A stretch of 56,275 bases of DNA, taken from NCBI GenBank assembly GCA_902783375.1, contig CACZQN010000010.1, positions 1-56,275 of the forward strand, given 5' to 3'. The notes under the pieces are model-generated. The model searched no databases. It was given only the letters and a program-made list of their open reading frames with translations, and was not told where the DNA came from. Positions 1 through 8,231 of this stretch are shown piece by piece. The DNA comes from an uncultured Lachnospiraceae bacterium. Lineage in GTDB: Bacteria > Bacillota > Clostridia > Lachnospirales > Lachnospiraceae. Made by a program: the position numbers and the translations under genes. The first letter of the stretch is position 1. Every line of letters starts with the position of its first letter.

Positions 1-60
1 ACGCTTCGCGTCTAATCGTTGCTTCGCAACTCTTGTCTATACGCGTCGGCCATCAGGCCG
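1..60. repeat. Cluster of three small GC-rich hairpins
   Basis: Three short perfect inverted repeats follow one another: ACGC-TTC-GCGT (1-11), GTTGC-TTC-GCAAC (18-30) and CGGCC-ATCA-GGCCG (47-60). The first two share a GC-TTC-GC core that reappears at 56197-56213. No gene is seen here. The block is cut by the window edge, so its full extent is unknown. Confidence 0.5.
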
Positions 61-62
61 GT

Positions 63-122
63 AAGAATTCGAGAGAAGGCGGCTATGTAAGCAAGCTTTC
101 AGCCGCTTTCTCTCGAATTCTT
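63..122. repeat. Long near-perfect palindrome, 22-bp arms
   Basis: Arms 63-84 and 101-122 are reverse complements over 22 bp with a single mismatch and enclose a 16-nt loop. Either strand would fold into a strong hairpin. No run of T follows on either side, so it is not a standard intrinsic terminator, although it lies downstream of the gene remnant at 211-648 and could block or stabilise that transcript. It may instead be a REP/MITE-like element. Confidence 0.6.
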
Positions 123-210
123 GTCGGTCCTGAACAGTTACGATAATTCTATCTTACCATATTTCCCCGATGGATGTTAAGTGCAAAGAGCAAAATCCCG
201 GAAGACTTTC

Positions 211-648
211 CTAGATCAGTTCTTTCCCCTCGTGAAAGGCCTTGCCCACTTTCGATCCGGCAGCATAATAATCGAAATGGAACTGGTCAAACATCAGAGC
301 ATGAATTCTTGATGCATCCACTTTCCCGTCATCGCCCAGCAGCTCTTCATTCACACAGACATTGATAATTTTGCCGACAATGGCAAACATATTGTCTGTG
401 TCGATGACCTCTGCCAGTTCGCATTCCAGTGTAATCGGGAATTCCTCGATGATCGGTGCGTTGACAAATTCACTCTTCACAGCATGATATCCGGATTTCG
501 CAAATTTGTCCGGGACTTTATTTCCGGATACCATCCCGTAATAATCCGCTACTGCCATATGTTCCACGTCCGCTACTGCCACGGTAAATGCCTTAACCGC
601 TCTGATATTCTTGGTTGTCTTGTGATGGTCGTCGACGAACAGGGCAAT
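211..648 (-). pseudogene. Flavin reductase (flavoredoxin-like) gene remnant, 5' end missing
   Basis: The frame is open from about 648 to a TAG stop at 211. It encodes the middle and C-terminal part of a flavin-reductase-like (FMN-binding split-barrel) protein: a DDHHKTTKNI segment, then SGNKVPDKFAKSG, then APIIEEFPITLEC, ending KVGKAFHEGKEL. Family members normally have about 50 further N-terminal residues with a YPxPV...NAAWGG segment. Here an in-frame TAG at 649-651 precedes the fragment and nothing resembling the N terminus is found in any frame before lysR. The only candidate starts are internal (a GTG at 582) and have no convincing ribosome binding site. I infer a deletion that removed the promoter and N terminus. 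The intact gene would have been divergent from lysR, the usual layout for an LTTR target. Confidence 0.75.
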
Positions 649-694
649 CTATATTCTGCCGCAGTTATAATGTCAAATGAACATATCAAATGTC

Positions 695-724
695 TTGACA
701 TACATTTTCTGTATGATCTATACT
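695..724 (+). promoter_or_regulatory. lysR promoter
   Basis: A TTGACA -35 box (695-700) and a TATACT -10 box (719-724) are separated by 18 bp. They lie about 70 bp upstream of the lysR start codon in AT-rich DNA. Confidence 0.6.
700..714. promoter_or_regulatory. LysR-type box ATAC-N7-GTAT in the lysR promoter spacer
   Basis: ATAC (700-703) and GTAT (711-714) flank seven bases, matching the T-N11-A dyad typical of LysR-type regulators. The site sits inside the -35/-10 spacer, where binding would repress lysR itself. A second dyad, ATGTC-TT-GACAT (690-701), overlaps the -35 box. Assigning the site to the adjacent LysR is an inference from position. Confidence 0.5.
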
Positions 725-794
725 ATATGAGATTCGAATACTGGCCATCAGGCAGATCCATGGTCTGACAGGTCAGCAGCAGGAGGAGAAAGGC

Positions 795-1649
795 ATGAGG
801 ATTGATTCGCTGGAAGTATTTCTTACGGTCGCCGAAGAGGGCAATATCACAAAGGCTGCAGGGCTGCTGCACCTGTCCCAGCCGACGGTTTCCCGCATCA
901 TCATGGACCTGGAGGAAGAGGTGAACCGGCAGCTGTTTACCAGGACCAGCAAAAAGGTCTTTCTCACAAAGGCCGGTCTGCAGTTTCAGGAAACGGCCAG
1001 AGATATCGTTGCCCTCTACCACAGGGCCATCTCGCTGGATGTGAATGATACGGAAATCCGGGGAGACATCTACATCGGCGCCGCGGAAGTCAGTGCTGTC
1101 AGCTTTCTGGCAGAACGCCTGAAGGTTTTCATAGACCTCTATCCGGGGATCCGCATCCATCTGGATTCGGGCAATGCAGAGTATATCCGGCAGAATCTCG
1201 AAGACGGCATTCTGGATCTCGGTCTCATCACGCGGTCGATCAATACAGAACAATATGAAACACTGGAACTTTCAAGAAAAGAGCAGTGGTGTGTCCTGCT
1301 GAAAGAGGATCATCCGCTGGCACTGCGGGAGCGCCTTCGGATGGAGGATCTTGTCGGCGAAAACCTGATCATTCCGGAAAACCAAATATTCTACAAGGAT
1401 CTCGTCTCGTGGGTCGGGACCGATGAGCATATCCGGGCTACCTATACCCTGGTGCACAATGCGGTTCCCCTGGTGAAGTCCGGCATGGGCATCATGCTCT
1501 GTTTCTATGATCTGTCCCTGGCAGTCCCCGGACTGACGCTGATCCCGCTGGTTCCGGTCCGGGAAGTCACGCCGATGCTGATCTGGAAAAAGAAAGCGAT
1601 CTACACGCCGGCCGTGCAGCTGTTTCTGGACTATCTCCGGCAGGAATGA
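795..1649 (+). CDS. LysR-family transcriptional regulator
   Basis: This 284-residue protein has the standard LTTR layout. The N-terminal winged helix-turn-helix (about residues 1-60) carries NITKAAGLLHLSQPTVSR and an LFTR segment. It is followed by a linker helix and a periplasmic-binding-protein-like effector domain from about residue 90. The ATG at 795 has an AGGAGG at 781-786. The effector is not predictable. The gene is divergent from the truncated flavin reductase at 211-648, and a LysR-type box lies in its own promoter, so autoregulation plus former control of the reductase is likely. The gene looks intact, and a strong bidirectional terminator follows it at 1681. Family assignment is secure; the regulatory target is inferred. 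Confidence 0.93.
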   Translation: MRIDSLEVFLTVAEEGNITKAAGLLHLSQPTVSRIIMDLEEEVNRQLFTRTSKKVFLTKAGLQFQETARDIVALYHRAISLDVNDTEIRGDIYIGAAEVSAVSFLAERLKVFIDLYPGIRIHLDSGNAEYIRQNLEDGILDLGLITRSINTEQYETLELSRKEQWCVLLKEDHPLALRERLRMEDLVGENLIIPENQIFYKDLVSWVGTDEHIRATYTLVHNAVPLVKSGMGIMLCFYDLSLAVPGLTLIPLVPVREVTPMLIWKKKAIYTPAVQLFLDYLRQE

Positions 1650-1680
1650 ACAGCTCAGACTACCCTTCTGCAGCAAAAAT

Positions 1681-1717
1681 GCGCCAGGCTTCCTGCGAAG
1701 CCTGGCGCAATGTTTTT
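1681..1717. terminator. Bidirectional intrinsic terminator
   Basis: A perfect 12-bp stem (1681-1692 with 1697-1708) has a CTGC loop. It is followed by AATGTTTTT on the plus strand and preceded by AAAAA (1675-1679), which supplies a U tract on the minus strand. It ends the lysR transcript and the converging carbohydrate operon. Confidence 0.9.
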
Positions 1718-1745
1718 GCAGGATTTTTTACCTCATCATTTTGTA

Positions 1746-3221
1746 TCAGATTCGATGTCCGTAAGCATCCATGCCGTCGAGTGCAGGATCTTTCATGCAG
1801 AGGTGGACGGCAGCCTTCTTGAAGGTCATCGGCAGTGCCAGGATGTTCGGATTCTCACCGACATACTTCTTCTTTGCATCTTCCAGTGCCTCTTCGAAGG
1901 TTGCGCGGGTCTTCAGGCCCATGCCGCGGGCGTAGCCCGGCTCCTCAGCGCCGACGATGTAGATCGCGCTGGTATTCATCTCCGCGATATGGCCGCAGGA
2001 CATCATCGAGAAGCCATGGAACGGATGGAAGGCATTGGTAAAGCGGTACTTGCGGATGTATTCCTCATTGGTTGCAAAATACTCGCCGTAGCGGTTCATA
2101 TCCGGCAGGGTGTTCATGTGGTCATGCTGGAACATCGTGTAGAGTTCACGCAGGTACGGCCACAGTTCATCATGGAAATATCCGTTGCAGATCGAGGAGC
2201 AGATGATCACGCAGTTGTCGCTCATGACACGCTTGAAGCGGAGCACCTGTGCGGAGAGCGCCTGCATCATCATGATCGGGTTGGTGCCCATGCCATCGCC
2301 GTAGTGGAACTTCTGCGGCATACCGAACACGAGGACATCGTACTTCTTTTCTGCCCAGTGCACATAGGTGCGCTCATCGGCGAGTTTCCAGCTGATCGGC
2401 ATCATCTCCTTCGCATAGCCGGAGTAGATCGCGATCTGGCGGGACTGGGTATCGAGAACCGCATCACAGCAGAAGAACGGATGACCCATCTTCTCTTCCA
2501 TGTGCATGCTGATCTCATCGAATTTATTCCGCATCAGGCTGCCGCCGTTGACCGGTGTAAAGTCATCCCGGTGCATGACAGATGGCACATGGTGGCTGGC
2601 GATGCTCTTCCAGTTCGTGATGCCGGTTGCGCTGTGCTTATAGCCGCCGGAGTATCCGCCGTACGGATTGCCCTGGACATGGCCGATCAGGATCGGGATA
2701 TCACAGTCAAAGACATACTTATTCATCCAGACCGGATCGCCGCGGCGGGTCGTCCCGAGATCCACCATATGGTCCGGATCCTCGCTGTCGTGGCTGATGA
2801 TCTGGCCGGAATGCCAGAATTCATCAAACAGTTCTTTGCCGAAGATCGCAAGCGCATCGGACTCTTTGCTTCTCGGGTGGAGGCCGTTGGAAATGATGAA
2901 CAGGATGTCCTTCTTCTCGACGCCTGCCGCATACAGTTCCTCGAGGATATACTTGATGGACAGCTTCCGGTGGCTGGTTGCCTGCTCGCCGCCCTTCACG
3001 CGGTCCGGCACGACGAAGGTGACCGTTGCACCCGGATGTGCCAGCTCGGTCAGTGTCGGCATTCCGATCGGATGCGCCAGGCTCTCCTTATAGGCAGCCT
3101 CCAGCTGGTCTTCCGGAATGTGCGGCGGATCCGCTACGGTCTCGCCCGGAATAAAGATATCTGTATTGTCCGGCAGGATCGCCGACATTGTTCCCTGTCC
3201 ATATTCAAATTCAATTTTCAT
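1746..3221 (-). CDS. LarA-family (nickel-pincer) hydroxy-acid racemase/epimerase
   Basis: This 491-residue protein belongs to the LarA/DUF2088 superfamily, whose members racemise or epimerise 2-hydroxy acids using a nickel-pincer nucleotide bound covalently to a lysine. The key segment is GYSGGYK at about residues 189-195, with K195 as the cofactor lysine. A GLHPRS segment (H115) and the pair H210-H211 match the positions of the catalytic and metal-binding histidines in LarA. It is longer than lactate racemase (about 425 residues) and diverges from it, so another substrate such as a sugar acid is more likely than lactate; known homologues act on malate, phenyllactate, 2-hydroxyglutarate and gluconate. 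AAAGGGG precedes the ATG. It is the last gene of the carbohydrate operon. The cofactor genes larB, larC and larE are not in the window. The family is secure; the substrate is unknown. Confidence 0.8.
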   Translation of the reverse strand: MKIEFEYGQGTMSAILPDNTDIFIPGETVADPPHIPEDQLEAAYKESLAHPIGMPTLTELAHPGATVTFVVPDRVKGGEQATSHRKLSIKYILEELYAAGVEKKDILFIISNGLHPRSKESDALAIFGKELFDEFWHSGQIISHDSEDPDHMVDLGTTRRGDPVWMNKYVFDCDIPILIGHVQGNPYGGYSGGYKHSATGITNWKSIASHHVPSVMHRDDFTPVNGGSLMRNKFDEISMHMEEKMGHPFFCCDAVLDTQSRQIAIYSGYAKEMMPISWKLADERTYVHWAEKKYDVLVFGMPQKFHYGDGMGTNPIMMMQALSAQVLRFKRVMSDNCVIICSSICNGYFHDELWPYLRELYTMFQHDHMNTLPDMNRYGEYFATNEEYIRKYRFTNAFHPFHGFSMMSCGHIAEMNTSAIYIVGAEEPGYARGMGLKTRATFEEALEDAKKKYVGENPNILALPMTFKKAAVHLCMKDPALDGMDAYGHRI

Positions 3222-3266
3222 GGTAATTAACCCCTTTCATTCTGTAACAGTTCCGATTCTGACCGG

Positions 3267-4436
3267 TTACTCCAGCCGCAGCATCCGCGGCAGCGCACCG
3301 CCGATGAGTGGCCTTGCATATTCCTTAAATGCTTCCGTCACACCGCTTCCATCTTCTTTGATGAATTCCTTCGGCATGGTCTTCTCATACATCATGACTT
3401 CTTCAATCGGCACCAGGAACGGCTCTGCGCGGTACGGCTCCTCTGCCCCGGATACCCTCCTGAACGCAACCATCTTCCCGGTCTCACCGGCAAGCACCGC
3501 CCTGACCGCCTCGCGGCCGGCAATCTCTGCCTCTTCCTGGTCTACCGGACTCACGCAGGCCATCGAAGCCCGGCCGAGCAGCCCCGGCTTCTCACTTCTG
3601 GCCTTATATCCAAGGTGCTTGATGACGAGATTTGCCAGCTTCTCACTGACCCCGCCGAAGTAGGTCGCACGGCCGACCGTCATGACCGGATCGACGATCG
3701 GTGTGCCGTCTGCGTAGCGGAGGCCTTCGCTTGCCACCACGACCAGTCCTTTTTTGGTCTTCAGCTTCTCGGAAACCGCTGCCAGGAATTTCTCATCGTC
3801 AAATGGCACTTCCGGCAGATAGATCAGATCCGGTCCGAGACCGTCTTCATCCTCCGCCAGTGCCGCAGCCGCTGTCACCCAGCCGGCATTTCTCCCGAGC
3901 GCTTCGATGACCACGACGTGGATCGGGAGTCCGTGCACATCCGCTGCCACTTCTTTCACGCTCTGCGCCAGATATCTGGCCGCGCTGCCATATCCCGGGC
4001 TGTGGTCCGTCACCGAAAGATCATTGTCCATCGTCTTCGGAATGCCGCAGACAAGGACATCCATCCCGTGGTCCCTGCAGGTATGATAAATCTTGCCGCA
4101 GGTATCCATCGAGCCGTTCCCGCCATTCATCAGGACATAATCGATCTGATATTTCTGGAGGACATCCGCGATTCTCTGGTATTCCGCCTCTTCCAGTGCA
4201 TCTCTCGAAGATCCGATGGCGCTCCCCGGCGTCTGCAGCAGCAGCGCCAGTTCGTCATCCGGCATCGCGCCGAGATCCACCAGTTTCTCATCCATCAGGC
4301 CGCCGGTACCGCCTCTGGCCCCGTAGACATGCCCGATCTCCGCACTTGCCTTCGCCTCCATCACCGCCCCGTACAACGAAGCGTTGATCACAGCCGTCGG
4401 TCCGCCGCCATGCACGATCAAAAGATTCTTTCCCAT
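3267..4436 (-). CDS. 6-phosphofructokinase paralogue (GGNGS/PKTMDND type)
   Basis: This 389-residue PfkA-superfamily enzyme should phosphorylate fructose 6-phosphate or a related sugar phosphate. Motifs are an N-terminal GGGPTAVIN loop, GGNGSMDT at 105-112, the catalytic PKTMDND at 133-139 and GYGSAARY after it. The phosphoryl-donor positions are mixed. Lysine in PKT is PPi-type, while glycine at the E. coli position-104 equivalent (GGNGS) is ATP-type; this Gly/Lys pair is known from ATP-dependent enzymes of the PPi-PFK lineage, such as the trypanosomal one. The second PFK at 36553 has Asp/Lys instead. GGAG nine bases before the ATG lies inside the end of the GH3 gene, six bases away, so the two are cotranscribed and probably coupled. 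Confidence 0.9.
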   Translation of the reverse strand: MGKNLLIVHGGGPTAVINASLYGAVMEAKASAEIGHVYGARGGTGGLMDEKLVDLGAMPDDELALLLQTPGSAIGSSRDALEEAEYQRIADVLQKYQIDYVLMNGGNGSMDTCGKIYHTCRDHGMDVLVCGIPKTMDNDLSVTDHSPGYGSAARYLAQSVKEVAADVHGLPIHVVVIEALGRNAGWVTAAAALAEDEDGLGPDLIYLPEVPFDDEKFLAAVSEKLKTKKGLVVVASEGLRYADGTPIVDPVMTVGRATYFGGVSEKLANLVIKHLGYKARSEKPGLLGRASMACVSPVDQEEAEIAGREAVRAVLAGETGKMVAFRRVSGAEEPYRAEPFLVPIEEVMMYEKTMPKEFIKEDGSGVTEAFKEYARPLIGGALPRMLRLE

Positions 4437-4442
4437 TTTTTA

Positions 4443-6896
4443 TTACTCCACTGTTACCGGGCAGGTATAGACACGATTGCCCGCGATATTTCTCTTCTCA
4501 CCGACGAGATTCATTTCCTCTGTAAATGCGATGTTGTGTGCGGAGGTTCCGATCATGATATCCATCCTGGTCGGCTCCACTACGAATTCCATGTCCTCAT
4601 TGTAATAGCCGAGCTGTCTGGTATCGAGGGCAAAGGAGATCTTTCTCTTCTCACCCGGTGCCAGGCTGATGCGCTTGAAGCCTGCCAGCTGCATGACCGG
4701 ACGCACCACGTGTGCCTTCTTCGTGTGGAAGTAGAGCTGTACAACTTCATCGCCTGCCACGTCACCCGTGTTCTCTACAAAACACGAGACATGGATCACG
4801 CCGTCCGTCGCCACTTCCTTCTCTGCCAGACAGAAATCCGAGAGTTCGAAGGTCGTATAGGACAGGCCGTGGCCGAAGCAGAACAGCGGCAGATCACTGT
4901 CGTCCACATAGCCGCCGGAGAAGATCGCTGAGATCGCATTCTCACCGCGGTTCAGGATATAACCGCTGCCGGTTCTGTGGTTGTAGGTCACCGGGATCTG
5001 GCCGACGCTTCTCGGAATGCTCATGGTCAGCTTGCCGCCCGGATTGCGATCACCATCGATGACTTCCGTGACGACCTTTCCTGCGAACGGTCCCGGCATG
5101 AAGGCTTCGATCATGGCTGCCACATGCGAACATGCCCACGGTGTCGCAAAGATGCCCGGTCCGTAGAGCACCATGATGACCGGCTTCCCGGTTGCCACCA
5201 GCTTCTCGAGGAGCTGCTGCTGCACGCCCGGAAGATCCAGTTTCGAGCGGTCCTTTCCTTCACCGCCGGTCACGTTGACCCAGCCGGAATTGCCGCCGCA
5301 GGCAAATACGATGGCATCGCTGACTTCTGCTGCTGCGACTGCCGCATCAAATCCGCTCATATCGGTTCCGATGATCTCGCAGCCTTTTGCATAGCGGACA
5401 TCATAGATCTTCTCCATCTCTTCCTTCAGGCTCGTCGCGGAGAGTTCCCGGAGAACGGAATTCATATCCCCAAGCTTCTTTCCATTTTCACCGGAGAAAA
5501 GGATCGCCATCTGTGCAAATGGTCCCTGTGGCTTCTTCTCCTTCTTCTCTTCGGCTTCCTTTGCCGCCTCATCGGCCATGCCACCGATCGCGATGCCGTC
5601 CATGCTCTTTCTGGAAGCATCAAACATCTCGATATAAGCCGGATAGGTGTAGCCGCTCACCGGATAGCGGAGGCTGTCCGCATGCGGTCCGATCAGGGCA
5701 ACCTTTGCCCCTTTTGCCAGCGGAAGAACGCCTTCATTCTTCATCAGGACCAGGGATTTTCCGGCGATCTCATAGGAGAGTTCATTCTTCGCATCATTGG
5801 TCATCGCTGCTTCCACAGCTGCCTCATCGACATACGGATTCTCGAAGAGACCATATTCAAATTTGACCTTCAGGACACGGCGGACGGATTCATCGATCAG
5901 CGCCTCGTCCAGTTCACCGCTCCGGACATATTTCGGCAGCTGGCGGAACGCACCACCGACCGGAATCTCGGTATCCGTGCCGGCCTTCTTCGCCAGGAAA
6001 CCAGCTTCCTCATAGGTATCCGCGGTGTGGTAGTCCGTGAGGGTTTTCATAATCCCGGCACCGTCCGATGTCAGGATGCCCTCGAAGCCCATGGTCTCAC
6101 GGAGCAGATCGTGTGCGATCTTCCGGTTCTGGACCACCGTCATGCCGTCGATCTCGCCGTAGTTGGCCATGACCGAGCTGACATCCGCTTCCTTCATCAT
6201 CGCCTCAAACGGCGTTGCAAATACTTCATACAGTTCGCGGTCATTCACACGGGTCGCAGCCGTATTCAGACCTCCCTGGGACTCGGAATATCCAAGGAAA
6301 TGCTTTGCGATGCAGGCAACTCCGTTCTTCTCGTCCTGCATGCCCTTGACATACTGCACGCCCATCTGGCTGGTGAGATACGGATCCTCGCCGTAGTTCT
6401 CATAGGTTCTGCCCCAGCGCGGGTCGCGGCTGATATCGACGACCGGGCTCATGGCGGAGTTGATGCCGACCGCTCTCGACTCCTGGCCGATGATCTTTGC
6501 TTCTTCATAGGCAAGCTCCGGCTCCCAGGTACAGCCGACATTGGCCGATGCCGGGAACAGCGTTCCGCCTTTTGCCGGATACCCGCAGAGGTTCTCTGTC
6601 TGCAGTGCAACCGGAATGCCGAGTCTGGTATGTTCCACGAAATACTTCTGGACCCGGTTCGAGAACTCCGCGATCACATGCGGATCGGCAAGTCCCACAT
6701 TCGAATACTGGGTGAACCGCCCGTGTCCATCCGGGAAGTTCTTTGCCAGATTTTCCTCAAGGTGCTCCATGTCCCCCATCAGTGCAAACGGCAGATCGCC
6801 GCACAGCTGCGCAACTTTTTCTTCGAGCGTCATCTTCGAGAGAAGATCTTCGACTCTCTCGCTGACCGGTCTTGAAGGATCCTTATAAATTTCCAT
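4443..6896 (-). CDS. Glycoside hydrolase family 3 (beta-glycosidase)
   Basis: This 817-residue enzyme has the GH3 layout: an N-terminal TIM-barrel domain (about 20-330), an alpha/beta sandwich (about 370-640) and a C-terminal fibronectin-III-like domain (about 690-790). Visible motifs are SPVVDISRDPRWGR (150-163), KHF (198-200) and GILTSDGAG (273-281), with D278 as the likely nucleophile. The usual residue after it is Trp (SDW); here it is Gly, which points to an unusual +1 or -1 site. A charged KKEKK insertion lies in the second domain. There is no signal peptide, so it acts in the cytoplasm on an imported glycoside. I chose the ATG at 6896 over an upstream GTG at 6905 because AGGTG lies six bases before it. 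It starts within ten bases of the pgi stop. The substrate is not predictable. Confidence 0.93.
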   Translation of the reverse strand: MEIYKDPSRPVSERVEDLLSKMTLEEKVAQLCGDLPFALMGDMEHLEENLAKNFPDGHGRFTQYSNVGLADPHVIAEFSNRVQKYFVEHTRLGIPVALQTENLCGYPAKGGTLFPASANVGCTWEPELAYEEAKIIGQESRAVGINSAMSPVVDISRDPRWGRTYENYGEDPYLTSQMGVQYVKGMQDEKNGVACIAKHFLGYSESQGGLNTAATRVNDRELYEVFATPFEAMMKEADVSSVMANYGEIDGMTVVQNRKIAHDLLRETMGFEGILTSDGAGIMKTLTDYHTADTYEEAGFLAKKAGTDTEIPVGGAFRQLPKYVRSGELDEALIDESVRRVLKVKFEYGLFENPYVDEAAVEAAMTNDAKNELSYEIAGKSLVLMKNEGVLPLAKGAKVALIGPHADSLRYPVSGYTYPAYIEMFDASRKSMDGIAIGGMADEAAKEAEEKKEKKPQGPFAQMAILFSGENGKKLGDMNSVLRELSATSLKEEMEKIYDVRYAKGCEIIGTDMSGFDAAVAAAEVSDAIVFACGGNSGWVNVTGGEGKDRSKLDLPGVQQQLLEKLVATGKPVIMVLYGPGIFATPWACSHVAAMIEAFMPGPFAGKVVTEVIDGDRNPGGKLTMSIPRSVGQIPVTYNHRTGSGYILNRGENAISAIFSGGYVDDSDLPLFCFGHGLSYTTFELSDFCLAEKEVATDGVIHVSCFVENTGDVAGDEVVQLYFHTKKAHVVRPVMQLAGFKRISLAPGEKRKISFALDTRQLGYYNEDMEFVVEPTRMDIMIGTSAHNIAFTEEMNLVGEKRNIAGNRVYTCPVTVE

Positions 6897-6901
6897 ACTG
6901 C

Positions 6902-8185
6902 TCACCTGCCCTTTCCAAGTGCGTCAAACATCTGAACCTTATATGCTTCCACTCCCGGCTGGTTGAACGCATTCACGCCCATCAGCTTACAGGAGAGATA
7001 ACATGCAAATGCGAAGAAATAAAACAGCTGACCGAAGTTGTATGCGTCCAGCTTTCCGATGGTCAGGCGCAGGCACGGAAGTTTCTCGCTGTGCGCCTTG
7101 ATCGTTGCCTCCATCGCAGCCCGGTTGATCTCCCGGAAATCTTTGTTATTCAGGTAATCAAAGTAATCCACGATCGGGCTTTCATGCACGATGTAGCTGT
7201 CTTCTGTCTCGGCCACATCGAGGAAGGTCTCAAACATCACCGGCGTCCCGTCCTGGATGAACTGGCCGACCGAGTGCAGTTCCTCGGAGAACTCTCCGGT
7301 CACCGGGAACAGGCCGAGATTGTCCTTACCTTCGCTCTCTGCGAAAAGCTGTTCCCACCATTTGTAGAAATGACGGAAGCGTGGCTCAAAGGAAGACATC
7401 ATCTCGAGCCGCAGACCATCACCGTAGAATACGTTCCGCAGCCCTGCATAGCGCCATGCCGTATTCGCAAGTCCTTCGTTCTCATGGACTTCCACCTGCA
7501 TGTCGTGTGCGCCCTGGACCAGTGCACGGATGTCAACCCCGGCCACTGCCATCGGCAGCAGGCCGACATTCGTGATCGCGGTATAGCGGCCGCCGACATT
7601 CAGCGGGAAATCAAAGAAATCATACCCCTGTTCCTCACACATCTTGTGCAGGGAACTGCCGATAGTTCCGGTCGCGATCGTTCTCTTCGCCGCCTCTTCC
7701 TGTGTATAGCGCTTTGCCATGTATTCTCTTAAAATCCGGAAGGAAGATCCCGGTTCGAGTGTCTCAAAGTTCTTCGCGATGCAGTCGATGTAGAAGTCCT
7801 TCCCCTCGAGTTTCCGGAAGAGCTTTGTCATCTCATGCGGTGCCAGCGTGTTGCCCGCGTAGATGATCTCCACCTTGTTCGTCCGGATCGCCGGTCCGTC
7901 CAGGTTTTCTGTCAGTGCCTCGATGACCGATCTGGCGGAATTGTTTGATCCGCCGACCCCGATCAGAACAAACGCATCTGCGTTCGCCTGGATCTCTGCT
8001 GCCTTTTTGAGAATCCGCTCGATCTGTGCTTCCCCTGCACAGATTTCGGTATCCAGCCAGTCCTGGCTGTCCTGATACTTTTCCTCACCTGCCTTCGCCT
8101 CGGCAAGAAGCACTTCTTTTCCACGCAGAAGCTGCTCCACTTTCTCCTCTGTCCCGGCCGGCACATATGCTTCTAACTTGATCAT
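6902..8185 (-). CDS. pgi: Glucose-6-phosphate isomerase
   Basis: This 427-residue enzyme interconverts glucose 6-phosphate and fructose 6-phosphate. The phosphate-binding loop GVGGSNNSAR (77-86), GRYTAITNVGLLP, the KWWEQLFAESEGKD segment, HSVGQFIQDG and the C-terminal NAFNQPGVEAYK are the conserved Pgi blocks, including catalytic Glu, His and Lys positions. The serine-rich substrate loop is more divergent (SNNSAR rather than SYLGAR). AAAGGAG precedes the ATG. It lies between the ROK repressor and the GH3 gene and links glucose 6-phosphate to the phosphofructokinase two genes downstream. Whether this is the only Pgi of the genome or a pathway-specific paralogue cannot be told from the window. 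Confidence 0.92.
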   Translation of the reverse strand: MIKLEAYVPAGTEEKVEQLLRGKEVLLAEAKAGEEKYQDSQDWLDTEICAGEAQIERILKKAAEIQANADAFVLIGVGGSNNSARSVIEALTENLDGPAIRTNKVEIIYAGNTLAPHEMTKLFRKLEGKDFYIDCIAKNFETLEPGSSFRILREYMAKRYTQEEAAKRTIATGTIGSSLHKMCEEQGYDFFDFPLNVGGRYTAITNVGLLPMAVAGVDIRALVQGAHDMQVEVHENEGLANTAWRYAGLRNVFYGDGLRLEMMSSFEPRFRHFYKWWEQLFAESEGKDNLGLFPVTGEFSEELHSVGQFIQDGTPVMFETFLDVAETEDSYIVHESPIVDYFDYLNNKDFREINRAAMEATIKAHSEKLPCLRLTIGKLDAYNFGQLFYFFAFACYLSCKLMGVNAFNQPGVEAYKVQMFDALGKGR

Positions 8186-8231
8186 GTTCTACTCCTTTCG
8201 GATCATCTGCGGTTATCTGTATCATTCATGA

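Noticed and set aside
63-122. Palindrome as an intrinsic terminator of the reductase remnant
   Set aside because: No U tract follows on the minus strand.
1746-3221. Naming the LarA homologue lactate racemase
   Set aside because: It is longer and divergent, no larBCE or lactate permease is near, and the operon concerns sugars.
1710-3230. 506-codon plus-strand frame
   Set aside because: It is the complement of the LarA-type gene. Its product is rich in His, Arg and Cys with no domain, and the minus-strand gene has clear family motifs and a ribosome binding site.
4977-6875. 632-codon plus-strand frame
   Set aside because: It is antisense to the GH3 gene, has low-complexity composition and matches no family.
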